Shown piece after piece: positions 1 through 7,996 of a DNA stretch of 12,593 bases; positions within the stretch are counted from its first letter, which is position 1, and the number at the start of each line of letters is the position of its first letter. Below the pieces are notes generated by a model. The model worked only from the letters and a program-made list of their open reading frames with translations, was not told the origin of the DNA and ran no database searches. A program made the translations under genes and the position numbers. Origin of the DNA: Candidatus Methylarchaceae archaeon HK01M (GTDB taxonomy: Archaea; Thermoproteota; Nitrososphaeria; Nitrososphaerales; JACAEJ01); assembly GCA_024256245.1 (NCBI GenBank), contig JAKLZD010000060.1, forward strand, positions 1-12,593, in the 5' to 3' direction.

Positions 1-112
1 AAAATATCTAATTTGTTATCGCAATAAGGAAGAGGCGATTCATTTTATTTCCAAAGTTAAACTACTTATACTCACTTCGATAAACTCCTCACATACATCT
101 AAGGCTAGTTCT

Positions 113-120
113 CTTATATC
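113..120 (+). promoter_or_regulatory. Candidate TATA box for the aromatic operon
   Basis: CTTATATC lies about 20-30 bases before the two possible starts of the aspartate kinase gene. Counting about 26 bases from its centre puts transcription start near 142, which suits a nearly leaderless message starting at TTG 146 better than GTG 137. A second candidate, CTTATAC at 65-71, would instead give a leader of about 45 bases. Both are read by eye, and the sequence does not decide between them. Confidence 0.35.
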
Positions 121-136
121 CATATACTTCTAAAGA

Positions 137-1366
137 GTGATATTTTTGGAGAAACCAATAATTGTAGTCAAATTCGGTGGTTCTGTGTTATTGGATGAAG
201 AAGGGGTGAAGAAAGCTGCCAATATGATCAAAGCCGAAGTCGAAAAAGGCTCAAGAATGGTCATAATCGTCTCAGCACTTAAAGGTCAGACTGATGAGCT
301 TCTTAACTTGGCAAAGAGGATTGCTCCTGATATATCAGCGCCTTGCCTCGATGAGATATTGGCCATGGGTGAAAAGACCAGCGCTCGGATCATGTCAGCC
401 GCCCTCACTTCAAGAGGCTTGGATTCTTGCGTTTTAGATACGGAATCTCCCTATTGGTCTATAATCACCGACGACAAATATGGTAACGCTGATCCTTTAA
501 TCGATGAAACTGCAAAAGCTGTATATGAAAAATTGATCCCCCTAATAGAATTGGGCAAGATACCTGTTATATGTGGGTTCATAGGCAAAAGTAGAGAAAA
601 TAAGGTAACCACTATGGGAAGGGGAGGAAGCGACACTACGGCTGTGCTCTTGGGTAGTTGTCTGAACGCAAAAGAGGTTGTGCTAGTAAAAGATGTAGGG
701 AATATCCTCTCTGCCGATCCATCAAAAGTAGAAGGATCTGTGCCCATCGATGTGCTTGACCCAGAGGAAGCGTACATACTGACTGCTGGAGGGGCAAAGA
801 TACTTCAAGCCAAGGCTCTCAAGTATAAAAAGGATGATCTGATTGTCAGAATCGTAAGTCTTGATAACAAGAGCCTTACTTCGGGTGGGACTTTGATAGG
901 AAGAGGCGTCCTTGGTTACGAGATAGAATGCTATGACAGTCCAATAACTATGGTGACCGTAGTGGGTAAGGAGGCATCCGATCCAAGATACTTAACATTA
1001 CTGGTAGATGAGGTTCAGAGATCAGGCGGCAATATAATATCGATTACATCAGATGAAAAATCCTCGATTATATACATATCTGATGGTCAAGAACTATTGA
1101 ACAAATTGCATAGATTGATGGTAGAGAAGAAGATTGGCAAAGCTGTAAGCTCTTTCGAGAACTTATCGATGATATCGATCAAAGGGAGGGAGTTGGAGAC
1201 GAACCCAGGAATAATTCAGCGCTTTTTAACCCCCTTGGCCGACCAAGGTATAAACGTATATGGTCTCGTAACTATAAGCTCTTCTATCAAAATCTTCATA
1301 TCAAATAATGAAATAGAAAAAGCTCTTACGTTACTTAGGAGGATACTAAAGGAGGGTAAGGGATGA
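137..1366 (+). CDS. lysC: Aspartate kinase, monofunctional, with C-terminal ACT region
   Basis: The enzyme phosphorylates L-aspartate with ATP to give 4-phospho-L-aspartate in the cytoplasm. The amino acid kinase fold is recognised from KFGGS at residues 12-16, GRGGSDTTA at 161-169 and the VKDVGNILSADP segment at 184-195 (the usual family form is close to TDVDGIYTADP). Residues about 267-409 look like the paired ACT regulatory region of this family. At 409 residues it is somewhat shorter than the roughly 450 of many homologues. The start is uncertain: GTG 137 gives MIFLEKP, while TTG 146 gives MEKP, is preceded by an SD-like GTGAT at 137-141, and fits the nearest TATA box better. As first gene of an operon whose third enzyme uses aspartate semialdehyde, it probably feeds aromatic synthesis as well as, or instead of, lysine, threonine and methionine. 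The ACT region implies allosteric control; the effector cannot be read from sequence. Confidence 0.93.
   Translation: MIFLEKPIIVVKFGGSVLLDEEGVKKAANMIKAEVEKGSRMVIIVSALKGQTDELLNLAKRIAPDISAPCLDEILAMGEKTSARIMSAALTSRGLDSCVLDTESPYWSIITDDKYGNADPLIDETAKAVYEKLIPLIELGKIPVICGFIGKSRENKVTTMGRGGSDTTAVLLGSCLNAKEVVLVKDVGNILSADPSKVEGSVPIDVLDPEEAYILTAGGAKILQAKALKYKKDDLIVRIVSLDNKSLTSGGTLIGRGVLGYEIECYDSPITMVTVVGKEASDPRYLTLLVDEVQRSGGNIISITSDEKSSIIYISDGQELLNKLHRLMVEKKIGKAVSSFENLSMISIKGRELETNPGIIQRFLTPLADQGINVYGLVTISSSIKIFISNNEIEKALTLLRRILKEGKG
1351..1355 (+). promoter_or_regulatory. Shine-Dalgarno site for asd
   Basis: GGAGG lies inside the end of the aspartate kinase gene, 7 bases before the ATG of asd. Together with the 4-base ATGA stop/start overlap at 1363-1366 it fixes the asd start and suggests translational coupling. 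Confidence 0.7.
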
Positions 1367-2418
1367 AGAGAATCAATACCGCTATATTGGGCGCAACCGG
1401 GATGATAGGGCAGAGTTATTTATACCTTCTGTCGAACCATCCTTGGCTTCAGGTGACAAGTTTAACTGGGGGAGAATCTGCGGGCAAAAAGTACGGTGTT
1501 GTTGCAAAATGGAGAATGTCATCCGATATTCCTGAACAGTTCAGAGATATAACTGTCAAGCCTACAGAACCAGAAGAAGTTAAAGCCGATATAATCTTCT
1601 CCGCTCTACCATCATCTGTAGCAAAGGTCGTAGAACCCAGATTCGCAGAAGCAGGATACTGTATCATAAGTGACTCTAGTGCCTTCCGCCCATACGATGA
1701 TATGCCAGTAGTTATTCCGGAAGTAAATCCAGAACACTTGGGCATAATAGAAGTTCAAAAGAGTAAAAGAAAATGGGATGGCTTTATAGTATCTAATCCT
1801 AACTGCACTGTTTTAGGCTTGAACATAGTCTTGAAGCCTATACATGACCTCTTGACAATAAAGAAAGCAGTAGTCACGACGATGCAAGCAATATCAGGAG
1901 CGGGCTTTCCTGGAGTTCCTTCTCTATCTATAACGGACAATATAATACCATATATCGCTGAAGAGGAGGAAAAAGTTCGATTCGAGATAAGTAAGATATT
2001 TGGTAGTATCGAAGATGGTAAGATCAAGTTATCGGATATCAAAGTGGAAGTATGTTGCAATAGAGTGCCGACTATAGATGGACATTTAGAGACCGTCTAT
2101 CTTGAGACCGAAGAGAGGGTCGATGTAGATAGGGTGAAGGATGCCTTGAGATCTTTTAAGGGCAAGCCTCAGGAGCTTAAGCTCCCAACCGCCCCCATTC
2201 CACCGATAATAGTTAGAGAAGAGGAGGATAGACCACAGCCCCACCTTGATAGACTAGCGGGCTCTGTTCCAGGGATGGGTGTAACTGTAGGGAGGGTTCG
2301 CCGTGGATTAGATGCCAATTCTCTCTGGTTACACGTCCTTAGTCACAATACTATTAGAGGAGGTTCAGGCTCATCGATCCTTATTGGAGAGTTGATGCTG
2401 GCTCAAAAGATGATATAG
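1363..2418 (+). CDS. asd: Aspartate-semialdehyde dehydrogenase
   Basis: The enzyme reduces 4-phospho-L-aspartate with NADPH to L-aspartate 4-semialdehyde. The N-terminal Rossmann loop GATGMIG is at residues 10-16. The catalytic cysteine is Cys148 in SNPNCT, followed by QAISGAG at 175-181. The substrate and acid-base residues are Arg234 and His241 in RVPTIDGH. The length of 351 residues suits the archaeal/fungal-type branch of the family. The start is set by an ATGA overlap with the kinase stop and a GGAGG seven bases upstream. Its product is a substrate of the next gene's enzyme (AroA'), so this pair is functionally tied to the aromatic operon; the same metabolite also leads to threonine, methionine and lysine. 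No key residue appears to be missing. Confidence 0.95.
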   Translation: MKRINTAILGATGMIGQSYLYLLSNHPWLQVTSLTGGESAGKKYGVVAKWRMSSDIPEQFRDITVKPTEPEEVKADIIFSALPSSVAKVVEPRFAEAGYCIISDSSAFRPYDDMPVVIPEVNPEHLGIIEVQKSKRKWDGFIVSNPNCTVLGLNIVLKPIHDLLTIKKAVVTTMQAISGAGFPGVPSLSITDNIIPYIAEEEEKVRFEISKIFGSIEDGKIKLSDIKVEVCCNRVPTIDGHLETVYLETEERVDVDRVKDALRSFKGKPQELKLPTAPIPPIIVREEEDRPQPHLDRLAGSVPGMGVTVGRVRRGLDANSLWLHVLSHNTIRGGSGSSILIGELMLAQKMI

Positions 2419-2427
2419 TGAATCGAT

Positions 2428-3216
2428 ATGGTCTGGGGAAAGAAGATCCGTCTAAATAGGATCACTACCAATGGGAAGATGATATGCATACCAATGGATC
2501 ATGGCATTACGATAGGACCTGTAAAAGGTCTTACAGAAATGGGCGATATGATAGAAAGAGTTAGTGAAGGAGGAGCAACTGCTGTATTGATGCATAAAGG
2601 CATAATGCGATTATTAAAGGAACCTCCAAGGATAGGTTTGATAATGCACCTATCAGGGAGTACAAAACTTGGCTTGACACCTAATAGGAAGGTGCAGGTT
2701 GGAACTGTTGAAGAGGCGATTAGGCTCGGTGCTGATGCAGTCTCTGTACATGTTAACATTGGATGTAAGGAAGAGCCTGAAATGCTTGCAACGTTAGGCA
2801 CCATAGCCGATAATTGTGATATTTGGGGCATGCCTCTCATAGCCATGATGTACCCAAGAGGGGAGAACCTAAAGGAACCTAATAAGCCGGATGTGATAGC
2901 CCATGTAGCAAGGATAGGTGCTGAGCTTGGCGCCGATATCATCAAGACTGTATACACAGGTGATCTAGATTCCTTCAAGACAGTCGTCAAAGGTTGCCCC
3001 GTTCCTATAGTGATCGCTGGAGGGCCCAAGTCTGAAACTGATCGTGATATCCTAGAGATGACCTATGGAGCGATACATGCAGGCGCCATTGGCGTAGCAT
3101 GCGGCAGGAACGTATTTCAACATGATCGACCTGAAGCTATCGTACGCGCACTCTTCATGATAATCATGCAAAAAAAGAGCGTAGAAGAGGCTCTGGAGGC
3201 TTTGACCAATGTCTAA
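2428..3216 (+). CDS. aroA': 2-amino-3,7-dideoxy-D-threo-hept-6-ulosonate synthase (ADH synthase, AroA')
   Basis: This class I aldolase-like TIM barrel (MJ0400 family) starts the archaeal alternative route to dehydroquinate. It condenses L-aspartate semialdehyde with 6-deoxy-5-ketofructose 1-phosphate to give ADH. Visible landmarks are PMDHG at residues 22-26, MYPRG at 141-145 and the presumed Schiff-base lysine Lys173 in IIKTVYTGD. A phosphate-binding pattern of the DhnA/FbaB-type aldolases follows: IAGGP at 196-200 and GVACGRNVF at 222-230. The length of 262 residues matches the family. It starts 9 bases after asd, with a weak GTGA at 2418-2421 as the only SD-like sequence. The family also contains fructose-bisphosphate aldolases, but the neighbour aroB' and the two upstream aspartate semialdehyde genes make the ADH synthase assignment strong. 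Confidence 0.92.
   Translation: MVWGKKIRLNRITTNGKMICIPMDHGITIGPVKGLTEMGDMIERVSEGGATAVLMHKGIMRLLKEPPRIGLIMHLSGSTKLGLTPNRKVQVGTVEEAIRLGADAVSVHVNIGCKEEPEMLATLGTIADNCDIWGMPLIAMMYPRGENLKEPNKPDVIAHVARIGAELGADIIKTVYTGDLDSFKTVVKGCPVPIVIAGGPKSETDRDILEMTYGAIHAGAIGVACGRNVFQHDRPEAIVRALFMIIMQKKSVEEALEALTNV
3195..3199 (+). promoter_or_regulatory. Shine-Dalgarno site for aroB'
   Basis: GGAGG within the end of aroA', 9 bases before ATG 3209. It supports that start despite the 8-base overlap with the upstream gene. Confidence 0.65.
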
Positions 3217-4291
3217 GAGATTACTCGATAAAGAGATAGTACTCATCCTTCCATATGAAAAAAGCCTTGCCTCTGAAGTCGTAAAGACTGCTCTTGAAAA
3301 TAAAATCAAATCTTTTCTTTGTAATCCAGAACTGATCGAGAGTAACATCCGTAGCCAAGTGAGGGTCTTCTCCTCTTCAAATCAGGGAGATGTGATACTA
3401 TTAGACTCTCTGGAAGAGGCAGAAGATGTTAAAGAAATGGGAAAGAAATTCGCTTTGAAGATCAAGATAACAAAAAAGGCAGATGAAAGTAGAGTTTTGG
3501 ATGCTGCCCAGCAAGGAGCGATGGGCATCTTTGTTGAGACTGAAGATTGGAAGATAATACCATTGGAAAACTTGGTTGCTCAACTACATAAGAAAGATAC
3601 GAAACTGTATGCAAACATAGATCTTTTAGAAGAAGTTCAGACGATGTTCGGTGTGCTTGAGCTTGGTGTTGATGGTATAATATACGCTCCAAAAGATTCT
3701 GATGATGTAAAGAACCTCTTGAGCCTTCTTTCAGTACCAAGGAGGCTTGAATTGGTAGCTGTCAAGATAACAGGAGTAAGGGATGTGGGCATGGGAGATA
3801 GGGTTTGCATCGATACTGCATCTATGCTTGAAATCGATGATGGAGTGCTCATAGGAAGTCAATCGAGTCTGTTCTTCTTGATTCGAAGTGAAGCTATAGC
3901 CTCTAAATTTTCTGCTCCAAGACCTTTTCGTATTAATGCTGGAGCGGTCCACAGCTATATCCTTCTCCCAGATGCTCGCACAAAGTATCTTTCTGAAATC
4001 GAGGCGGGGGATGAAGTTCTTATTGTGGATAGCAAAGGCAAAACGAAGTTAGCTACAGTTGGAAGGTCGAAGATTGAAAGGAGACCTCTACGCTTAATAA
4101 AAGCAGTTTACAATGGGCGTAAGACAAGTATTCTCGTCCAGAATGCGGAAACGATAAGGTTGGCTGGGAAGAAAGGCGAGTTGATTTCAGCTACAGAGAT
4201 AAAGCCTAATGATGAAGTGCTTGCTTATATCCATGAAGCTAGTGGTAGGCACTTCGGCATTGAAGTAGATGAATACATCTTGGAAAAGTAG
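3209..4291 (+). CDS. aroB': 3-dehydroquinate synthase II (AroB')
   Basis: The enzyme (MJ1249 family) oxidatively deaminates ADH with NAD+ and cyclises it to 3-dehydroquinate, rejoining the common shikimate pathway; it is unrelated to bacterial AroB. The 360-residue length is normal. The family's most conserved block is present: GMGDRVCIDTASML at residues 194-207, IGSQSSLFFLIRSE at 215-228, RPFRINAGAVHSY at 238-250 and TKYLSEI at 258-264. The typical Cys of the DTCS motif is Ala here (DTAS). The N-terminal 150 residues are more divergent. The gene overlaps the end of aroA' by 8 bases and has its own GGAGG, so the pair is probably translated in step. The assignment rests on the conserved block and on adjacency to aroA'. 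Confidence 0.93.
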   Translation: MSKRLLDKEIVLILPYEKSLASEVVKTALENKIKSFLCNPELIESNIRSQVRVFSSSNQGDVILLDSLEEAEDVKEMGKKFALKIKITKKADESRVLDAAQQGAMGIFVETEDWKIIPLENLVAQLHKKDTKLYANIDLLEEVQTMFGVLELGVDGIIYAPKDSDDVKNLLSLLSVPRRLELVAVKITGVRDVGMGDRVCIDTASMLEIDDGVLIGSQSSLFFLIRSEAIASKFSAPRPFRINAGAVHSYILLPDARTKYLSEIEAGDEVLIVDSKGKTKLATVGRSKIERRPLRLIKAVYNGRKTSILVQNAETIRLAGKKGELISATEIKPNDEVLAYIHEASGRHFGIEVDEYILEK

Positions 4292-4304
4292 AGCCGATTT
4301 TGAA

Positions 4305-5000
4305 ATGCTTAACAGAAGAGCAAAGATATGCGCATCAATAGGTGTTAAAGACATAAAGTTGCTCAAGAAGAGGGTAGAAGAGGCTCTCGATCTCGGCTCG
4401 GATCTAATCGAGGTAAGGATCGATTACTTAGACGAGATGGACTTCTCCTATATAAATGAAGTTGTAAAATTATGTGAAGATAGATGTATTTTGACGTGCA
4501 GAGCAAGAGGTGAAGGAGGGGAGTTCAGAGGAAGTGAAGAGGAAAGGCAAAAATTAATTTTAGATCTTACACAGTTTAGACCTACGTACATCGATATCGA
4601 GTTAAGTCTGGCCCGAAGTCAGCCTGAAATTTTGGATATTATTAAGAGGGCGAGAGTTTCAACGATTATATCTTGGCACGACTTCAAAGATACACCGCCT
4701 TTTCAATCCCTCGAAAGCACCCTCGATGAAGCAAAGCTCTTAGGAGATATAGTGAAGATCGTCCCCATGGCTAACCATTTTTCAGACAATCTCTCTATCT
4801 TGAAGTTATACGAATCCTCAAAACCAGACAGGCTAATAGCATTCTGCATGGGTGAGAAGGGTCAGATATCCAGAGTCCTCTGTCCCCTCTTTGGTAGCCC
4901 CTTTACTTATGCCTCACTACCAGACTCACCTACTGCACCAGCCCAGATAACAATAAAAGAGCTAAGGGAGCTTTATGGCTTATTCAAATTGGAGGATTAG
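4305..5000 (+). CDS. aroD: 3-dehydroquinate dehydratase, type I
   Basis: The enzyme dehydrates 3-dehydroquinate to 3-dehydroshikimate through a Schiff base. With the start at ATG 4305 it has 231 residues, typical for archaeal type I enzymes. Motifs are EVRIDYLDE at residues 36-44, TCRARGEGGEFRG at 64-76, the catalytic His125 in SWHDF, the Schiff-base Lys151 in VKIVP, and the substrate-binding Arg190 in ISRVLCPLFGSP. The end PTAPAQITIKEL is also family-typical. An upstream in-frame ATG at 4269 would add 12 residues overlapping aroB' by 23 bases. I prefer 4305 because the family's first strand (AKICASI) begins just after it, leaving a 13-base gap. Neither start has a convincing Shine-Dalgarno sequence. 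Confidence 0.93.
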   Translation: MLNRRAKICASIGVKDIKLLKKRVEEALDLGSDLIEVRIDYLDEMDFSYINEVVKLCEDRCILTCRARGEGGEFRGSEEERQKLILDLTQFRPTYIDIELSLARSQPEILDIIKRARVSTIISWHDFKDTPPFQSLESTLDEAKLLGDIVKIVPMANHFSDNLSILKLYESSKPDRLIAFCMGEKGQISRVLCPLFGSPFTYASLPDSPTAPAQITIKELRELYGLFKLED

Positions 5001-5841
5001 TAGTAAAACTCGCCTATGTTGTGTAATAGGCCACCCAATAGATACTTCCCTCTCCCCCATAATGCATAATGAAGCCTTTCGTGCTACAGATCTGGACTAC
5101 GTCTACCTTGCCTTCGATGTGAAGGAATCTTTAGAAGAGGCTGTCGATGGATTAAGGACTTTGGGTGTTAAAGGTTTCAACGTTACAATGCCCTATAAGG
5201 TTGCTATAATCGATCTTCTTGACAGTATAGATGAAGGTGCATCATTAGTAGGTGCAGTGAATACTGTATTGAACAATGGTGGTAAGCTTATTGGCTACAA
5301 TACGGATGTAGATGGAGTGGTATCGGCACTTGAGACTACTAATCTTTCTTTAAATGGTTTGAGAGCCCTGTTAATAGGTGCAGGGGGGGCGGCTAGGGCA
5401 TGTATAGTGGCATTGGTATCGAAAGGGTGTAGAGAGATAATCATACTCAACCGAACCATCAGCAGGGCAGAATCGATAATAAAAGAGTTGAGCCAAAAAA
5501 TAGAAATGACCTGTACTACGGAAGAGCTTACGACTGACTCTTTAAAAAGAGCCATTAGTTCTGCCCATATTCTTTTAAACACAACGCCCATAGGCGCTTA
5601 TCCAAAATTGGATGAGAGTATAGTCCCCCCCGAATTTATCAAAAAAGATATCGTTGTCTTTGATGCAGTCTATAAACCGAAGAAAACGAAGTTACTCAGG
5701 GATGCTCAAACAAGGGGCGCAAGAATAATCCCTGGCTATGAGATGTTCGTGGGACAAGGTGTCAAATCATTTGAGCTATGGACTGGTATAGATGCGCCTA
5801 TCGATACGATGAAAAGAATTATTTTAGAGGCTTTAGGATGA
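4975..5841 (+). CDS. aroE: Shikimate dehydrogenase (NADP-dependent)
   Basis: The enzyme reduces 3-dehydroshikimate to shikimate with NADPH. The substrate half shows SLSPIMHN at residues 25-32, the catalytic Lys75 in NVTMPYK, Asn96 in AVNTV and Asp111 in NTDVDG. The cofactor half has the loop GAGGAAR at 135-141 and NRTISR at 159-164, the NRTxxR/K pattern associated with NADP preference. The 288-residue length is slightly above average because of about ten extra N-terminal residues. ATG 4975 is the only reasonable start and has GGGAG at 4966-4970. It overlaps the end of aroD by 26 bases, the longest overlap in the operon, so the two genes are likely to be translationally coupled. Confidence 0.95.
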   Translation: MAYSNWRISSKTRLCCVIGHPIDTSLSPIMHNEAFRATDLDYVYLAFDVKESLEEAVDGLRTLGVKGFNVTMPYKVAIIDLLDSIDEGASLVGAVNTVLNNGGKLIGYNTDVDGVVSALETTNLSLNGLRALLIGAGGAARACIVALVSKGCREIIILNRTISRAESIIKELSQKIEMTCTTEELTTDSLKRAISSAHILLNTTPIGAYPKLDESIVPPEFIKKDIVVFDAVYKPKKTKLLRDAQTRGARIIPGYEMFVGQGVKSFELWTGIDAPIDTMKRIILEALG

Positions 5842-6707
5842 AGGGAAAGGGTTTGGCTTTTGGAGCTGTATCCATAGTAAATGCCATTTCAACTGGTAAT
5901 GGAGCTGCTCTTGGGGTTCGATTAAAGACAGAAGCTGAAGTCGAGCTTGTAGAGGGCTCGAAGGAAATCCAAATCAAGGTCATAGGAAGTGATTGTGAGG
6001 AGGATAAAACTTTGGCAAGACATACCATCAAGGAAGTTTTGGAATATTTTGGTTATAGTAACTATGGAGCTAAGGTAACGACCAAGTCTGAGATTCCTAT
6101 CGGAAAAGGTCTGAAGAGTTCGAGCGTAGCATCCAATGCGATAGTCTTGGCAACAGTCTCATCCTTGAGGAAAGAATTGGACGATCTTACAAATGTCAAC
6201 CTAGGCGTAGATGCGTCTATCAAAGCGGGTGTGACGATAACTGGTGCTTTTGACGATGCCTGCGCATCATACTTTGGAGGATTGGTTGTAACAGACAACG
6301 AAAAGAGAATAATAGAAAGGAGGGAGGTTTTAGTAAACGACTATAAGATAGTCATATATGTTCCATCTGAGAAGGCATACACAAAGGATGTTGATAAGAT
6401 AAAGCTTCAAAATTTAAAATCTCTCTTTAAAGAAGCTTATTTATTAACTATTAGAGGGAGATACTGGGATGCGATGGTCTTGAACGGTCTTCTCTGCTCA
6501 ACCGCACTAGGCTTCAGCACGGAGCCAATGATGAGTGCTCTCTCAGCTGGGTCAATAGGTGCAGGTCTATCGGGTACAGGACCTGCTATAACTGCGGTTT
6601 GCCCTTCAGAAAGAGTTGATGACATTATCTCTAACTGGTCGAGTCTCCCTGGAGAAATTATATCAACTGAGATCAACAATGAAAGGGCGAGGATGGTGTT
6701 GGATTGA
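5838..6707 (+). CDS. aroK: Shikimate kinase, archaeal GHMP type
   Basis: The enzyme phosphorylates shikimate to shikimate 3-phosphate with ATP. It belongs to the GHMP kinase superfamily (MJ1440-type), unrelated to the P-loop AroK of bacteria. The ATP-binding motif PIGKGLKSSSVA is at residues 87-98, the conserved TGAFDDACASYFGG at 135-148, and the C-terminal glycine loop GAGLSGTGPA at 241-250. The open frame extends upstream to 5778, but those 20 residues lie inside aroE. ATG 5838 forms an ATGA overlap with the aroE stop, has GAGG at 5827-5830, and gives the family-typical MKGKGLAFGAVSIVNAI beginning, so 289 residues is the likely product. Its place between aroE and aroA agrees with the reaction order. 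Confidence 0.94.
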   Translation: MKGKGLAFGAVSIVNAISTGNGAALGVRLKTEAEVELVEGSKEIQIKVIGSDCEEDKTLARHTIKEVLEYFGYSNYGAKVTTKSEIPIGKGLKSSSVASNAIVLATVSSLRKELDDLTNVNLGVDASIKAGVTITGAFDDACASYFGGLVVTDNEKRIIERREVLVNDYKIVIYVPSEKAYTKDVDKIKLQNLKSLFKEAYLLTIRGRYWDAMVLNGLLCSTALGFSTEPMMSALSAGSIGAGLSGTGPAITAVCPSERVDDIISNWSSLPGEIISTEINNERARMVLD

Positions 6708-7996
6708 CGGCTATAAAGATCTTCCCAAGTGAACTTAATGGCAGTGTTTCTGCTCCACCAAGCAAGAGCTACACACACAGGGCAGTGATCCTATCGTGTC
6801 TTGCTTCTGGTAGATCAAGGGTTAACAACCCACTAATTTCAAGGGATACTTTGGCTACGATAAAGGCATGCCAAACCTTGGGTGCCGCTATAGATGATAA
6901 GAGAACTTATCTCCAGATAGAAGGAAAACCAGACCTTAAAACGCCCGATGATGTTATCAACGTAGAGAATTCAGGGACTACGATGAGGTTGATAACTGCT
7001 GTATCATCACTTACTCCAGAGGGCTACTCGATAATCACTGGTGATGAAAGCATCAGGTCAAGACCCATGCAACCCTTACTTTCAGCATTATCTAGTTTGG
7101 GGGTAAATTGCTATTCGTCCCGCAAAAATGGACTACCTCCGATTATAGTGGAAGGTGGAGGAATAAAGGGTGGGGAGACTACGGTAAGAGGGGATATATC
7201 GTCTCAGTTTATATCTGCGCTCTTGATCTCAACACCAAAAGCTAAAAGTCGAACATTGATAAGAATTCATGGAAAGATCGTATCTAGACCGTATATAGAT
7301 GCGACTTTGAAAACGATAAAATCTTTTGGAGGAGACCTTACAAATAAAAGTTACGTAGAATATATCGTCCCATCAGGTCAAGATTACCATTATACAGAGT
7401 TCGATGTGCCAGGGGACTTTAGCTCCGCATCCCTTTTGATCGCCTCAGCATTGTTGGCTGGTAGAAGAGTTAAGATAGAGAAACTGAACTTCTCTCTCCC
7501 TCAAGCAGATATGCGTATCGTAGATATATTGGAAAAACTTGGGGCTGATTTCAATATGGATAGATCGAATGGTACGATCACCCTGTCAAAAAGTCGTAAT
7601 CTGAAAGGAGGAGAATATGATCTATCAGACTCCCCTGATCTACTCCCAGTCCTATCGGTAGTCGCATTAAATTCTGGATCGAAGATGATCATAAAAGGCG
7701 TTGAGCATGCTAGGTTCAAAGAGACAGATAGAATATCCATATTGGCAAAAGAATTGAGGAAATTTGGTGCCCATGTGCAAGAGTTGAGGGATGGAATGGC
7801 GATAGAAGGGCCCAAGGAATTGAAGGGCTGCTCTTTAGACGCCCATGGCGATCACCGACTCTTCATGGCCTTGTTTGCTGCAGCAATGGCTTCATCTGAG
7901 CCTTGTACTGTAGAAGGTGTTGAGTCGGTGGACGTGTCTTACCCAGACTTTATCGGTGATATGAAAATGCTAGGGGCACTAATAGAGGGCATATGA
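6704..7996 (+). CDS. aroA: 3-phosphoshikimate 1-carboxyvinyltransferase (EPSP synthase)
   Basis: The enzyme transfers enolpyruvyl from PEP to shikimate 3-phosphate. The double inverse alpha/beta barrel shows Lys21-Ser22 and Arg26 in PPSKSYTHRA, NSGTTMRL at residues 89-96, RPMQPL at 120-125, SSQFISALL at 166-174, Asp312 in SPDLLP, RFKETDRI at 337-344 and GDHRLFMA at 382-389. The loop that carries a PEP-binding lysine in the E. coli enzyme reads DVSYPDF here (410-416), without that lysine. The length of 430 residues is normal. The start is a TTG that overlaps the aroK stop (TTGA); no in-frame ATG or GTG precedes the conserved N-terminus, so the rare start is forced. In the literature the symbol aroA means this enzyme, not AroA' at 2428. 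Confidence 0.95.
   Translation: MTAIKIFPSELNGSVSAPPSKSYTHRAVILSCLASGRSRVNNPLISRDTLATIKACQTLGAAIDDKRTYLQIEGKPDLKTPDDVINVENSGTTMRLITAVSSLTPEGYSIITGDESIRSRPMQPLLSALSSLGVNCYSSRKNGLPPIIVEGGGIKGGETTVRGDISSQFISALLISTPKAKSRTLIRIHGKIVSRPYIDATLKTIKSFGGDLTNKSYVEYIVPSGQDYHYTEFDVPGDFSSASLLIASALLAGRRVKIEKLNFSLPQADMRIVDILEKLGADFNMDRSNGTITLSKSRNLKGGEYDLSDSPDLLPVLSVVALNSGSKMIIKGVEHARFKETDRISILAKELRKFGAHVQELRDGMAIEGPKELKGCSLDAHGDHRLFMALFAAAMASSEPCTVEGVESVDVSYPDFIGDMKMLGALIEGI

Noticed and set aside
40..123. 27-codon minus-strand frame (MDIRELALDV...) upstream of the operon
   Set aside because: The composition looks protein-like and it would be divergent from lysC, but it is short, has no ribosome site or convincing promoter, and ends without recognisable similarity. 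It cannot be separated from chance.
2499..3029. 176-codon open frame on the minus strand opposite aroA'
   Set aside because: It lies wholly inside a clearly conserved plus-strand gene, its translation has no recognisable domain, and it has no promoter or ribosome site.
5778..5837. Upstream extension of the shikimate kinase frame by 20 residues
   Set aside because: It lies inside aroE; the ATGA overlap, GAGG site and family N-terminus all support ATG 5838.
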